Positions 9,041-20,615 are shown, counted from the first letter of the stretch. The stretch is DNA of 64,000 bases from an uncultured Alistipes sp. (GCA_902388455.1 CABMPD010000005.1:1-64000), one strand, 5' to 3'. Numbers and translations are program-made. The notes: generated by a model from the letters alone, not told the origin.

Positions 9041-11143
9041 ATGAAAAAGATTTTATTATCCACAGCAACCCTGACACTTGCACTTATGATGACATCATGT
9101 GACAATAGGAAAAATCCTCTTCTCGAGGAGTGGGATACTCCTTTCGGTATTCCACCTTTTGAGGAAGTACGGATAGATGATTACAAACCTGCCATTCTGG
9201 CAGCCATAGAAGAGCACAACAAGGAAATAGATGTAATTGCCAACAATCCTGCGGCTCCTGATTTTGAGAACACCATAGTCGCTCTGGATAACTCCGGAAG
9301 CCTCTTCAACAGTGTGTATTCGGTATTCGGCAGTGAGACATCGATCAATTCTACGCCGGAGCTGATGGCTGTCGAAACAGAGCTTGCACCGGTGATAAGT
9401 GCCCATTTTAATGAAATATCCCTCAATGAAAAGCTGTTCGAACGGGTCAAGGCCGTATACGACAGCCGTGAGAGTCTTGGTCTTGAGCCTGACCAAATGA
9501 GACTGCTTACCGAGACTTATAAAGATTACGAGCGTTCCGGCGCTACTCTTCCCGCAGAGAAGAAGGAAGCGCTGAAGAAAATAAATTCACGTATATCGGA
9601 GCTTCAGCTTAAGTTCGAGCAGAATGTGCTTAAGGAGACGGCTGATTTTACCTTGGTAGTGGAGAATGAAGCCGACCTGGCAGGACTTCCCAAAGCGGCT
9701 GTTGATGCAGCAGCAAAGCGTGCGGAAGAAAAAGGTATGGGCGGATGGTGGGCCTTTGGCCTGGATAACGCCAGTGTAATGCCTTTCCTCCAGTTTGATG
9801 ACAATAGAGACCTGCGTGCCAAGCTGCTTAACGGCTACCTTAACCGCGGCAACAACGGCAATGAGAATGACAACAAGGCTATCATAGTAGAGATGGTGAA
9901 CCTCTATAACCAGAAGGCCAAGATCATGGGCTATGACAACTATGCCGAGTTCGTTCTCGAGGACCGCATGGCCAAGACCCCCGAGGCTGTATACAATCTC
10001 CTCGACCAGCTCTGGACTCCCGCGCTGAAGTCCGCCAAGCGTGAGCTCGCCGACATGTATCCCATCGCCAAGGCTCAGGGAGTCAACGGTGAACTGACAG
10101 CCGCCGACTGGAGATACTACTTCGAGAAGGCGAAGGCCGAGAAGTTCAGTCTCTCCGAGGATGAACTGAAGCCCTACTTCAAGTTCGAGAACGTGCGTGA
10201 GGGTATTTTCTATGTGGCTAACCGTCTGTACGGCATTACCTTTACCCAGCTGAACAACGTACCCGTGCCCCATCCCGAGGCTCAGGCATTCGAGTGCAAG
10301 GATGCTGACGGCTCAACCCTCGGCATCATCTTCATGGATATGTTCGCACGTCCCGGCTACAAGAGAGGCGGCGCATGGTGCGGCGGCTACCGCGAGCAGT
10401 ACTACAAGGACGGAGAGAGGGTGATCCCCATCGTGACCATCGTCGGCAACTTCACCCGCGGGACCGGTGACTCTCCGGCCCTGCTGACTCCTGACGAGAC
10501 CGAGACATTCTTCCATGAGTTCGGACATGCCCTCCAGTCCCTGCTCCAGGATGTAAGATATCAGGGCAATGCCTCCATGACCCGCGACTTCGTGGAGCTT
10601 CCCTCGCAGATCAACGAGCACTGGGCATTCGAGCCCGAGGTGCTGAAAGTATATGCAAAGCACTACGAGACCGGTGAGGTCATCCCTCAGGAACTGGTGG
10701 ACAAGCTCGACAAGTCCGGCAAGTACGGACAGGGCTTCGCTACAGTGGAGTACCTGGCGGCATCCCTGCTCGACATGGACTACTTCATCATGGACGAGAT
10801 ACCCGCTGACCTGGATGTCAACAAGTTCGAGGCTAAGGTTCTCGGTGACCGCGGACTGCTCTCCCAGATACCTCCCCGCTACCGCTCGACCTACTTTACC
10901 CACGTCTTCGGCGGCGGCTACACCGTAGGCTACTACAGCTACATCTGGGCCGAGGTTCTGGACGCTGACGCCTACGAGGCCTTCAAGGAGACCGGCGACA
11001 TCTTCAACCAGGAGGTGGCCCGCAAGTTCCGCGAGGAAGTCCTCGAGCGCGGCGGTGAGGACGACGCCATGACCCTTTATGTCAACTTCCGCGGCAAGGA
11101 GCCCGGCATCGATCCCCTCCTCGCCAACAGAGGCCTCAAATAG
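9041..11143 (+). CDS. M3-family peptidyl-dipeptidase (Dcp-like), lipoprotein
   Basis: A 700-residue zinc metallopeptidase that removes dipeptides from oligopeptides. The signal peptide ends in a lipobox-like MMTSC, suggesting a lipid-anchored periplasmic or surface enzyme. The zinc site is HEFGH (His492, Glu493, His496), with downstream Glu ligands expected in the VELPSQINEHW region. Length matches Dcp/oligopeptidase A. Composition changes within the gene: the first roughly 800 bp use mixed codons, while from about 9.85 kb the third positions are nearly all G or C. Released dipeptides could supply amino acids such as lysine to the fermentation pathway, but that link is inference. Confidence 0.95.
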   Translation: MKKILLSTATLTLALMMTSCDNRKNPLLEEWDTPFGIPPFEEVRIDDYKPAILAAIEEHNKEIDVIANNPAAPDFENTIVALDNSGSLFNSVYSVFGSETSINSTPELMAVETELAPVISAHFNEISLNEKLFERVKAVYDSRESLGLEPDQMRLLTETYKDYERSGATLPAEKKEALKKINSRISELQLKFEQNVLKETADFTLVVENEADLAGLPKAAVDAAAKRAEEKGMGGWWAFGLDNASVMPFLQFDDNRDLRAKLLNGYLNRGNNGNENDNKAIIVEMVNLYNQKAKIMGYDNYAEFVLEDRMAKTPEAVYNLLDQLWTPALKSAKRELADMYPIAKAQGVNGELTAADWRYYFEKAKAEKFSLSEDELKPYFKFENVREGIFYVANRLYGITFTQLNNVPVPHPEAQAFECKDADGSTLGIIFMDMFARPGYKRGGAWCGGYREQYYKDGERVIPIVTIVGNFTRGTGDSPALLTPDETETFFHEFGHALQSLLQDVRYQGNASMTRDFVELPSQINEHWAFEPEVLKVYAKHYETGEVIPQELVDKLDKSGKYGQGFATVEYLAASLLDMDYFIMDEIPADLDVNKFEAKVLGDRGLLSQIPPRYRSTYFTHVFGGGYTVGYYSYIWAEVLDADAYEAFKETGDIFNQEVARKFREEVLERGGEDDAMTLYVNFRGKEPGIDPLLANRGLK

Positions 11144-11163
11144 TATCTACACTCAAACCTTAT

Positions 11164-12945
11164 ATGAATCAGGAACAATTTATTCAAGACAAGGTAAAAT
11201 ATGCGCTGGAAGCCCTTTACGGGGCTTCTGGCGTTAATTTGCCCATACAGGTCCAGGCGACCAGAAAAGAGTTCGAGGGCGATGCGACCCTCGTCACCTT
11301 CCCCCTGCTCAAGACATCCCGCAAGTCTCCCGAGGCCACAGGCCAGGAGATAGGAGAGTGGCTGAAGGCCAATACTCCGGAGATTGAGAGCTTCAATGTG
11401 GTGAAGGGTTTCCTCAATATCAAGTTCGCGCCCTCTTTCTGGAAGGAGGTCTACGGCTCCATCGCCGCTGACGGCAGCTTCGGACATCTGCCCTCCACCG
11501 GAAAAACCGTGATGGTCGAATATTCCTCCCCCAACACCAACAAGCCCCTGCACCTGGGACACATCCGCAACATTCTGCTGGGCTGGTCCGTATCCCGCCT
11601 GCTGGAGGAGAACGGCCACAAGGTCATCAAGACCAATATCGTCAATGACCGCGGCATCCATATCTGCAAGTCCATGGTCGCATGGAAGAAGGCCGGAAAC
11701 GGCGTGACTCCGGAGTCCTCCGGCAAGAAGGGCGACCATCTGGTAGGAGACTTCTACGTGAAGTTCAACGACCTCTACAAGGCCGAGGTGGCACAGCTGG
11801 AGGCTCAGGGCATGAGCAGGGAGGAGGCCGAGGAGAAGGCCCCCATCCTGCAGGAGGCCCGTCAGATGCTCGTGAAATGGGAGCAGGGCGATCCTGAGAC
11901 TGTAGAGCTCTGGAAGATGATGAACTCCTGGGTCTACGCCGGCTTCGACGAGACTTACGCGGCTCTCGGAGTGGGATTCGACCGGATTTACTACGAGTCC
12001 CAGACCTACCTCCACGGCAAGTCGCTGGTGGAGGAGGGACTGCGCAAGGGTGTCTTCGAGCGGATGGAGGACGGCTCCGTGTGGTGCGACCTGACCGCCG
12101 ACGGGCTGGACCGCAAGCTGCTCCTGAGAAAGGACGGCACCTCGGTGTACATCACCCAGGACCTGGGTACTGCCGTCGAGAGATTTACCGAATACAGCCT
12201 GGACGAGCACGTCTACGTTGTGGGCAACGAGCAGAACTACCATTTCCAGGTGCTCAAGCTCATACTCAAGAAACTGGGCTTCGTATGGGCCGACAGCATC
12301 TACCACCTCTCCTACGGTATGGTGGAGCTGCCCGAGGGCAAGATGAAGTCCCGCGAGGGTACGGTAGTCGATGCCGACGACCTGCTGGAGAAGATGTACA
12401 ATACCGCCAGGGAGACTTCGCTGGAGCTCGGCAAGCTGGCCGACATGAGCGGAGAGGAGCAGGAAGAGCTCTTCCGCACACTCAGCCTCGGCGCCCTGAA
12501 GTACTTCATCATCAAGGTGGACCCCAAGAAGACCATGCTCTTCGACCCGAAGGAGTCCATAGACTTCAATGGCAACACCGGTCCCTTCATCCAGTATACC
12601 CACGCCCGTATCCGTTCCATCCTGCGCAAGGCCGCAGAGACCGGATATGCCCCAGCGCTGGCTGAGAACGCTGCCTTCAACGACAAGGAGATCAGCATCA
12701 TCAAGTTGCTCAACCAGTATCCCCAGAAGGTAGCCGAGGCCGGAACAGCCCTGTCCCCGGCCCTCATCGCAAACTACGCCTACGACTTAGCGAAGGAGTT
12801 CAACCAGTACTATCACGACGTGCCGGTTCTCAAGGAGGAGAACTCGGCCCTGCGCGATGCCCGCCTGATGCTGTTGGGCACCATCGCGTCCGTGCTGGTC
12901 AAGGCCATGGATATCCTCGGAATCCGTCTGCCCGAGAGGATGTAG
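11164..12945 (+). CDS. argS: Arginyl-tRNA synthetase
   Basis: Class I synthetase of 593 residues charging tRNA-Arg. The N-terminal additional domain (about 1-110) is followed by the HIGH-type signature HLGHIRN and the KMSKS-like loop GKMKSREGTVV, then the all-alpha DALR anticodon-binding domain with FIQYTHARIRSI at its start. It starts 20 bp after the M3 peptidase and is separated from the YgiQ gene by 3 bp, so it lies inside a plus-strand run. Codon use is strongly G/C-ending, consistent with high expression. Confidence 0.97.
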   Translation: MNQEQFIQDKVKYALEALYGASGVNLPIQVQATRKEFEGDATLVTFPLLKTSRKSPEATGQEIGEWLKANTPEIESFNVVKGFLNIKFAPSFWKEVYGSIAADGSFGHLPSTGKTVMVEYSSPNTNKPLHLGHIRNILLGWSVSRLLEENGHKVIKTNIVNDRGIHICKSMVAWKKAGNGVTPESSGKKGDHLVGDFYVKFNDLYKAEVAQLEAQGMSREEAEEKAPILQEARQMLVKWEQGDPETVELWKMMNSWVYAGFDETYAALGVGFDRIYYESQTYLHGKSLVEEGLRKGVFERMEDGSVWCDLTADGLDRKLLLRKDGTSVYITQDLGTAVERFTEYSLDEHVYVVGNEQNYHFQVLKLILKKLGFVWADSIYHLSYGMVELPEGKMKSREGTVVDADDLLEKMYNTARETSLELGKLADMSGEEQEELFRTLSLGALKYFIIKVDPKKTMLFDPKESIDFNGNTGPFIQYTHARIRSILRKAAETGYAPALAENAAFNDKEISIIKLLNQYPQKVAEAGTALSPALIANYAYDLAKEFNQYYHDVPVLKEENSALRDARLMLLGTIASVLVKAMDILGIRLPERM

Positions 12946-12948
12946 GCC

Positions 12949-14682
12949 ATGACGGAGCAGACACAGCCCGCCTATATGTTTCCCACCTCTGTCAAGGAGG
13001 TGGAGAGGCTCGGGTGGGACTACATCGACATCATACTGTTTTCAGGCGACGCCTTCATCGACCACCCTTCGTCGGGTACGGCGATGATAGCCCGCGTCCT
13101 GCAGCGGGAAGGCTGGAGAGTGGCCGTAGTGCCTCAGCCGGGCTGGCAGGACGACCTGCGGGACTTCCGGAAACTGGGAGTCCCGCGCCTGTTCTTCGGG
13201 GTCAACTCCGGGGCCATGGACTCCATGGTCAACCACTACACCGCCGCCAAGCGTCTGCGCAGCAACGACGCCTATACCCCCGGCGGCCAGGCCGGACACC
13301 GTCCCGATTATGCAGTTACCGTCTATACCCGTATCCTCAAGCGGCTTTTCCCCGATGTGCCGGTGGTCATAGGAGGCATCGAGGCTTCCCTGCGCCGCCT
13401 GACGCACTACGACTATTGGGCGGACCGCCTGTTCCCCTCGGTCCTGGTGGACAGCGGGGCCGACCTGCTCATCTACGGGATGGGGGAGAGGCCTGTGACG
13501 GCCGTCGCCCGGGCCATTGCCGCCGGGGAGGACCTGAGAGACATCCCGCAGACCGCATTTTTCGCTGAGGAACCATGCCCCCGGGCCGGGGAGGGGATGC
13601 TCCTGCTGCACGGCTATGAGCGGGTATGCCGCGACAAGGACGCATTTATCGAGGATTTCAATGTGGAGGAGCGGGAGGCCAACCGCCTGCATGCCGCCAC
13701 CCTCATTGAACCCTATCCCGGAGGATATGTGCAGGTCAATCCGCCATTTCTCCCGGAAACAACGGAAGAACTTGATTCGTATTATGCCCTGCCCTTCACC
13801 AAGCAGCCGCATCCCCGCTACCGGGGGAAGGACATTCCGGCCTGGGAGATGATTAAGAACTCCCTGACGATTCACCGCGGATGCTTCGGTGGCTGCTCCT
13901 TCTGCACCATTGCCGCCCATCAGGGGAAATTTATCCGCAGCCGCAGTCCTGAGTCCATCGTCCGGGAGGTGGAGCGTCTGACTTCCATGCCGCATTTTAA
14001 GGGAATAATCTCCGATGTGGGGGCACCCACCGCCAATATGTACGGTCTCCGCGGACGGGACGCCTCGCGCTGTGCCCGCTGCGGCCGGCCCTCGTGCCTT
14101 TTCCCTTCGCGCTGCCCGAACATGGAACATTCACACAGGGCGCTGCTGGAACTTTACAGCCGGATTACGGCCGTTCCGGGGGTGAGGAAGGCATTTATCG
14201 GCAGCGGCATACGTTACGACCTTTTTCTGGATAAGGACGGCTTCCTAGACGAGTATTCGGAGAAATACCTGAGGGAGGTGGTGACCAACCACACCTCCGG
14301 GTGGTTCAAGGTGGCCCCTGAACATACGGAGGACCATGTGCTGAGGCTGATGTCCAAGCCGCCGTTCGCCCTCTTCTCCGTGCTGAGGCGGGAGTTCTCG
14401 AGGATTGTGGCCGGGGAGCGGCTGCCCTACCGGATTGTACCTTATTTCATATCCTCGCATCCCGGATGCACCCTACAGGACATGAAGGCTCTGGCTAAGA
14501 ATAAAGAACTCAGAGGTATACAGCTGGAACAGGTGCAGGATTTCACCCCTACGCCCATGACCGCCTCCTCGGTGATGTTCTATACGGGAAAGGACTTGTC
14601 CGGGCGGCCGGTTTTCGTCGAGAGGAGCATCCAGGGAAAGAAAATCCAAAAATCTCTTTTTTTTAGAAAAAATACACTATAA
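12949..14682 (+). CDS. YgiQ-family radical SAM protein
   Basis: A 577-residue radical S-adenosylmethionine protein of the UPF0313/YgiQ family. The N-terminal part is B12-binding-like (VVIGGIEASLRRLTHYDYW), and the 4Fe-4S site is RGCFGGCSFC with the CxxxCxxC spacing at about residue 308-315. A further Cys-rich stretch, CARCGRPSCLFPSRCPN, is characteristic of the family. It is close to the start of the small acidic gene downstream and 3 bp from argS. The reaction catalysed is unknown for the family. Confidence 0.92.
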   Translation: MTEQTQPAYMFPTSVKEVERLGWDYIDIILFSGDAFIDHPSSGTAMIARVLQREGWRVAVVPQPGWQDDLRDFRKLGVPRLFFGVNSGAMDSMVNHYTAAKRLRSNDAYTPGGQAGHRPDYAVTVYTRILKRLFPDVPVVIGGIEASLRRLTHYDYWADRLFPSVLVDSGADLLIYGMGERPVTAVARAIAAGEDLRDIPQTAFFAEEPCPRAGEGMLLLHGYERVCRDKDAFIEDFNVEEREANRLHAATLIEPYPGGYVQVNPPFLPETTEELDSYYALPFTKQPHPRYRGKDIPAWEMIKNSLTIHRGCFGGCSFCTIAAHQGKFIRSRSPESIVREVERLTSMPHFKGIISDVGAPTANMYGLRGRDASRCARCGRPSCLFPSRCPNMEHSHRALLELYSRITAVPGVRKAFIGSGIRYDLFLDKDGFLDEYSEKYLREVVTNHTSGWFKVAPEHTEDHVLRLMSKPPFALFSVLRREFSRIVAGERLPYRIVPYFISSHPGCTLQDMKALAKNKELRGIQLEQVQDFTPTPMTASSVMFYTGKDLSGRPVFVERSIQGKKIQKSLFFRKNTL

Positions 14683-14715
14683 TTGCAGCCGTTTTTGAAA
14701 AGAGAAAAAATAGAT

Positions 14716-15078
14716 ATGGAACAGAAAGTGAAATCATCTTCGGCCCGTCCCAAGAAGAGGGCTGTTATCAGTTATGACAACATGTCTCCCGAGCTCCTGG
14801 CTGCTTTCAAGGAGAAATATCCGAGAGGCTATGCGGACTACATGGGAGACCTCTTCAAGGTGGACAAGCCCGACGGATCATGCTTCTACGCCGTGGAGGT
14901 GGATATACCCGACGCAGTGTACCTGGTGAAGATAGACGTGGACATAGATGACTATGAGAAGGCGGAGGAAGATCTCTTCGACGACGGAGTGGATGATGCA
15001 GCCGAGATAGACGGCGAGGTGTTCCCCGATAATGGAGATGAGATTCAGGGGGGCGAGGATGACCAGATGGAAGATTAG
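14716..15078 (+). CDS. Small acidic conserved protein, function unknown
   Basis: A 120-residue protein with a basic, Ser/Lys-rich N-terminus (about 1-18) and a very acidic C-terminal half rich in Asp/Glu. The core contains ISYDNMSPELLAAFKEKYP and FYAVEVDIPDAVYLVKIDVD. I recognise the general pattern of a conserved Bacteroidota hypothetical but cannot assign a function. ATG at 14716 is preferred over TTG at 14683, which would overlap the end of the YgiQ gene. Its 3' end overlaps the start of the ClC gene, so the two may be translationally coupled. Confidence 0.75.
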   Translation: MEQKVKSSSARPKKRAVISYDNMSPELLAAFKEKYPRGYADYMGDLFKVDKPDGSCFYAVEVDIPDAVYLVKIDVDIDDYEKAEEDLFDDGVDDAAEIDGEVFPDNGDEIQGGEDDQMED

Positions 15079-16825
15079 GCCGCTGATATGGCTTAAGCAC
15101 CAGCCGGAGCAGAGGGTCATGATGATCCTCGCGGTGGTGGTGGGACTGGGCAGCGGGGCGGCCGCCGTAGTGCTTAAGACGCTTATCGAACTTATAGGGA
15201 AGTTGCTTACGGGATGGTTCGATGTTTCCTGGAACAACTTCCTCCTGCTTCTGTACCCCGGCGTGGGTATGCTTCTTTCCCTGCTTTTCGTGCGTTATGT
15301 GGTCCGGGACGATATCGGACACGGGGTGACGAAGGTTCTGTTTGCCATCTCACGCAACAATTCCCGTATAAAGCGTCACAACATGTGGACTTCCATGCTC
15401 TCGAGTTCCGTGACCATCGGTTTCGGAGGCTCGGTCGGAGCGGAGGCGCCTATCGTGTACACCGGCGCGGCGATAGGCTCCAATGTGGCCCGTTCCCTGG
15501 GGCTGTCTTACAGGAACATGACCATCCTCCTGTGCTGCGGTGCTGCCGGGGCCGTGGCCGGTATCTTCAAGGCTCCAATGGCCGGTATCCTGTTCTGCCT
15601 GGAGATACTGCTGTTCAACATCTCCATGTCCTCCATCCTGCCGCTGCTGCTCTCCTCGGTGACGGCCACTACGGTCTCGTATCTGTTCCTGGGCCGCGAG
15701 GTGCCGTTCACCAGTACGGTGGACCCCTTCGCAATGGGCAATCTGCCTTATTATCTCCTGCTCGGAGTGTTCTGCGGTCTGGTCTCCCTGTATTTTCTGA
15801 GGACGACCCTGTCGCTGGAGGACCGCATCAAGAAGATTTCCAATCCCTTCAAGCGCTGGGCTTTCTGCGCCGGGATGCTGGGTCTGCTGATATTCATCTT
15901 CCCGCCTCTGTTCGGGGAGGGCTACTCGTCCCTGGGACACATGCTGCAGGGCAATCCTGATACGATTCTCGAGAACTCCCTGTTCTCCGGGATATTCGAG
16001 CACAAGTGGGTGATACCGGTGTATTTCGCGCTGGTACTGGTCTTCAAGGTCTTCGCCATGTCCTTCACCAATGCCGGCGGAGGTGTCGGAGGAACCTTCG
16101 GACCGACCCTTATCGTGGGCGGTATCGCCGGGTTCATACTGGCGCGGACCATCAACCTCATGGGCTTTCACGCCGTGCCCGAGGCCAATTTCGCCCTTGT
16201 CGGCATGGCGGGGCTCATGGCCGGAGTGATGCAGGCTCCGATGACGGCCATCTTCCTGATAGCGGAGATTACCGGAGGCTATGCGCTGCTGCTGCCGCTC
16301 ATCGTGGTCTCGACTATTTCCTTTGCCACCATGAGGGCTTTCGAGCCGTTCTCGATATACTCCAAGCGTCTGGCCAAGAGCGGAGACCTGATAACCCACA
16401 ACAGCGACAGGGCCGTGCTGACCCTCCTTCAGACCTCCGACCTCGTGGAAACCGATTTTACCTCGGTCAGGCTGGATGACACGCTCGGGGACCTGGTCAA
16501 GGCGGTGGCCCGCTCGACCCGCAACCTCTATCCGGTACTGGATGACGAGGGGATATACCGTGGATATATCGGTCTGGACGATATCCGCGAGATTATGTTT
16601 GATAAGGACAAATACGAGACGACCAAACTCTATACCCTGATGAAGAATGCTCCCGCTACTGTTCTTTCCACCGACAGGATGGACAGTGTGATGGACAAGT
16701 TCGACAAGACGGGGGCCTGGAATCTGCCCGTGGTGGACGAGGACGGGCGGTATGTCGGCTATGTCTCCAAGTCCAAGATATTCTCGTCTTATCGCAAGCG
16801 TCTTCAGGACGTGTCGTGCGACTAA
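15059..16825 (+). CDS. ClC-family chloride channel/transporter with CBS domains
   Basis: An integral membrane protein of about 588 residues: a ClC core of roughly 10-12 helices, then two cytoplasmic CBS domains (about 450-580) that usually bind adenine nucleotides. Ion-path motifs are GSVGAEAPIV (the gating-glutamate loop, normally GREGP) and GGTFGPTL near the second selectivity region. ATG at 15059 follows a G-rich purine stretch, while ATG at 15032 is possible and adds nine residues. Both starts lie within the upstream acidic gene. The transported ion and whether it is a channel or a proton antiporter cannot be decided here. Confidence 0.93.
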   Translation: MTRWKIRPLIWLKHQPEQRVMMILAVVVGLGSGAAAVVLKTLIELIGKLLTGWFDVSWNNFLLLLYPGVGMLLSLLFVRYVVRDDIGHGVTKVLFAISRNNSRIKRHNMWTSMLSSSVTIGFGGSVGAEAPIVYTGAAIGSNVARSLGLSYRNMTILLCCGAAGAVAGIFKAPMAGILFCLEILLFNISMSSILPLLLSSVTATTVSYLFLGREVPFTSTVDPFAMGNLPYYLLLGVFCGLVSLYFLRTTLSLEDRIKKISNPFKRWAFCAGMLGLLIFIFPPLFGEGYSSLGHMLQGNPDTILENSLFSGIFEHKWVIPVYFALVLVFKVFAMSFTNAGGGVGGTFGPTLIVGGIAGFILARTINLMGFHAVPEANFALVGMAGLMAGVMQAPMTAIFLIAEITGGYALLLPLIVVSTISFATMRAFEPFSIYSKRLAKSGDLITHNSDRAVLTLLQTSDLVETDFTSVRLDDTLGDLVKAVARSTRNLYPVLDDEGIYRGYIGLDDIREIMFDKDKYETTKLYTLMKNAPATVLSTDRMDSVMDKFDKTGAWNLPVVDEDGRYVGYVSKSKIFSSYRKRLQDVSCD

Positions 16826-16836
16826 ATTCCAACTGT

Positions 16837-19002
16837 ATGGAAAGTTTGTATGTAAATCATATTGCGGAACTTATGTCCGTGGCGCCCTGGAGGGTGGAGC
16901 ATTGTATCGAACTGATAGCGGAGGGGGCGACCGTGCCGTTCATCTCGCGTTACCGCAAGGAACGCACCGGAGGGCTGGACGAGGCCCAGGTGGCAGAGAT
17001 CAAGCATTATAATGAGAAGTTCGAGGAACTGGCCAAGCGCAAGGAGTCGGTGCTGGAAAGCATTGCCTCGCAGGAGAAGCTGACTCCGGAATTAGAGAAA
17101 CAGATCCGGGAGTGCCTGGACCCGGTGGTTTTAGAGGACCTGTACCTGCCGTACCGTCCCAAACGCCGTACGCGGGCGTCGGTGGCCAAGGAGAAGGGGC
17201 TGGAGCCTTTGGCAGAGGCGATATTTTCCTGCAAATCCAGGAGTCCGGAGAAGGATGCCGCCTCCTATGTCACGGAGCAGGTTCCCGATGCGGAGGCTGC
17301 GCTGTCCGGAGCCAGGGACATCATGGCCGAATGGATATCCGAGTCGGTGCCGGTCAGGGAGATGATGCGGCGCTCGTACTCGAAGTACGGCCGGCTGACG
17401 GCTCATGTAGCTTCCGGAGTGGACGAGGAGAGCGAGGAGGCATCGAAGTACCGGAACTATTTCAAATTCTCGGAGGATATCTCGCGGGCTCCCTCGCACC
17501 GGGTGCTGGCTGTGCTGCGCGGGGCCCGGGAAGGGGTGCTGAGTGTCAAGGTGGACGTGGACAAGGACCGGACCTTAGACCGGATATATTCGTCGGTGCT
17601 GCGCGGCAAGCCCTCGCCTTCGGAGGCAGCTGCTTTAGAGATAGATTACGCCGTGGAGGATTCCTTCAAGCGGCTGCTGCATCCGTCGATAGAGAACGAG
17701 ACGCTGCGCTCTGCCAAGGAGAGGGCCGATATCGAGTCCATCCGCGTGTTCGGGGACAATCTGCGGCAGCTCCTGATGGCTCCGCCCCTCGGACAGAAGC
17801 GGGTGCTGGCCATCGACCCCGGTTTCCGCACCGGCTGCAAGGTGGTCTGCCTGGATGCCCAGGGCGCCCTGCTGCACAACGATACGATATTCCCTCATCC
17901 GCCGCGCAATGAGCGCACCATGGCGATGAAGAAGATCTCCAATATGGTCGAGACCTACAAGATAGAGGTCATCGCTATCGGTAACGGCACAGCCGGCCGT
18001 GAGACCGAGGCCTTTATCAAGAAGATAGCCCTGCCCGAGGGTGTCCGCGTGTATTCGGTGAGCGAGGACGGAGCTTCGGTATATTCGGCCTCGCCGGTCG
18101 GCCGGGAGGAGTTCCCCGAGTATGATGTGACTGTGCGCGGAGCCGTGTCTATCGGGCGGCGCATCATGGACCCGCTGGCCGAGCTGGTGAAGATAGACCC
18201 CAAGTCGATAGGTGTGGGCCAGTATCAGCACGATGTGGACCAAGGACTGCTGAAGGAGCGTCTGGACGAGGTGGTGGAGAACTGCGTGAACAGTGTGGGT
18301 GTCAACCTCAATACGGCTTCCCGGCACCTTCTCGCATACGTCTCCGGTGTCGGCCCGGCCATGGCCCGCAACATAGTGGAGTACCGGGACGAGCACGGAG
18401 CCTTTGCCTCGCGCTGGGACCTGCTTCACGTGAAGAGGTTAGGAGAGAAGGCTTTCGAACAGTGCGCCGGCTTCCTGCGCATACCCGGTGCCGCCGATCC
18501 GCTGGACAATACCGCCGTGCATCCCGAGCGCTATCCGCTGGTCAAGAAGATGGCGGCCGATGCCGGAGTGAGTGTGGCCGAGCTCATTGCCCGCAAGGAC
18601 CTGCGCGATGCCGTAGACCTCAAGGCATACGTGTCCGATGAGGTGGGCATGCCGACCCTGACCGACATCATGCAGGAACTGGACAAGCCCGGACGCGACC
18701 CGCGTGCCTCCTACAAGGTACTGGAGTTCGCGGAGGACATCCATACGATCGAGGACCTGCAGGCCGGCATGGAACTGCCCGGCATAGTGACCAATGTGAC
18801 CGACTTCGGAGCTTTCGTGGATTTCGGTATCAAGCAGAACGGCCTGATCCACGTCTCCCGCATGGGTGCTGCCGGCCCCGACGGTCGCCGCCGCAGGGTT
18901 GCCCGTCCCTCCGACGTCCTCAAGGTCCACCAGCACGTCCGCGTCCGCGTCATCGAAGTCGACCTCAAGCGCGGCCGCATCGCCCTCGAGCTCATCGGCT
19001 GA
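16837..19002 (+). CDS. tex: Tex-family RNA-binding transcription accessory protein
   Basis: A 721-residue nucleic-acid-binding protein. Order of domains: N-terminal helical Tex region (1-200), YqgF/RNase-H-like domain beginning AIDPGFRTGCKVV (about 330), helix-hairpin-helix segments (about 480-560), and a C-terminal S1 RNA-binding domain (GIVTNVTDFGAFVDFG, about 645-715). ATG at 16837 gives the normal family N-terminus; a GTG at 16816 inside the ClC gene is less likely. Tex proteins associate with transcription/RNA metabolism, and the precise role here is unknown. A hairpin cluster follows the stop codon. Confidence 0.95.
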   Translation: MESLYVNHIAELMSVAPWRVEHCIELIAEGATVPFISRYRKERTGGLDEAQVAEIKHYNEKFEELAKRKESVLESIASQEKLTPELEKQIRECLDPVVLEDLYLPYRPKRRTRASVAKEKGLEPLAEAIFSCKSRSPEKDAASYVTEQVPDAEAALSGARDIMAEWISESVPVREMMRRSYSKYGRLTAHVASGVDEESEEASKYRNYFKFSEDISRAPSHRVLAVLRGAREGVLSVKVDVDKDRTLDRIYSSVLRGKPSPSEAAALEIDYAVEDSFKRLLHPSIENETLRSAKERADIESIRVFGDNLRQLLMAPPLGQKRVLAIDPGFRTGCKVVCLDAQGALLHNDTIFPHPPRNERTMAMKKISNMVETYKIEVIAIGNGTAGRETEAFIKKIALPEGVRVYSVSEDGASVYSASPVGREEFPEYDVTVRGAVSIGRRIMDPLAELVKIDPKSIGVGQYQHDVDQGLLKERLDEVVENCVNSVGVNLNTASRHLLAYVSGVGPAMARNIVEYRDEHGAFASRWDLLHVKRLGEKAFEQCAGFLRIPGAADPLDNTAVHPERYPLVKKMAADAGVSVAELIARKDLRDAVDLKAYVSDEVGMPTLTDIMQELDKPGRDPRASYKVLEFAEDIHTIEDLQAGMELPGIVTNVTDFGAFVDFGIKQNGLIHVSRMGAAGPDGRRRRVARPSDVLKVHQHVRVRVIEVDLKRGRIALELIG

Positions 19003-19024
19003 CCTGTCCGCCCTTCGCTTTCTC

Positions 19025-19100
19025 ACTCCTTCCGAAGGAGTTGTGCCCGTCCGTCTTCCGCCTTTTCCACTTTCGGAAAACCTCCCACCTTCGGAAGGTG
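19025..19100. repeat. Cluster of three short intergenic hairpins
   Basis: Three inverted repeats in 76 bp: ACTCCTT-CCG-AAGGAGT (19025-19041), TTTTCC/GGAAAA (about 19063-19080) and CACCTT-CGG-AAGGTG (19086-19100). None is followed by a run of T on the plus strand, so they are not textbook intrinsic terminators. The last one is preceded by CTCCCACC, also seen at the very start of the window. They lie between tex and the ftsH remnant. Confidence 0.6.
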
Positions 19101-19105
19101 AGCCG

Positions 19106-20589
<1,484 letters not shown>

Positions 20590-20615
20590 AGCGCTGTTTT
20601 TCACACTTTGGAGAA

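Noticed and set aside
11077..12603. 508-codon minus-strand ORF opposite argS
   Set aside because: argS has all synthetase motifs and the opposite frame is a low-complexity Leu/Val/His/Gly-rich product typical of antisense to GC-rich genes.
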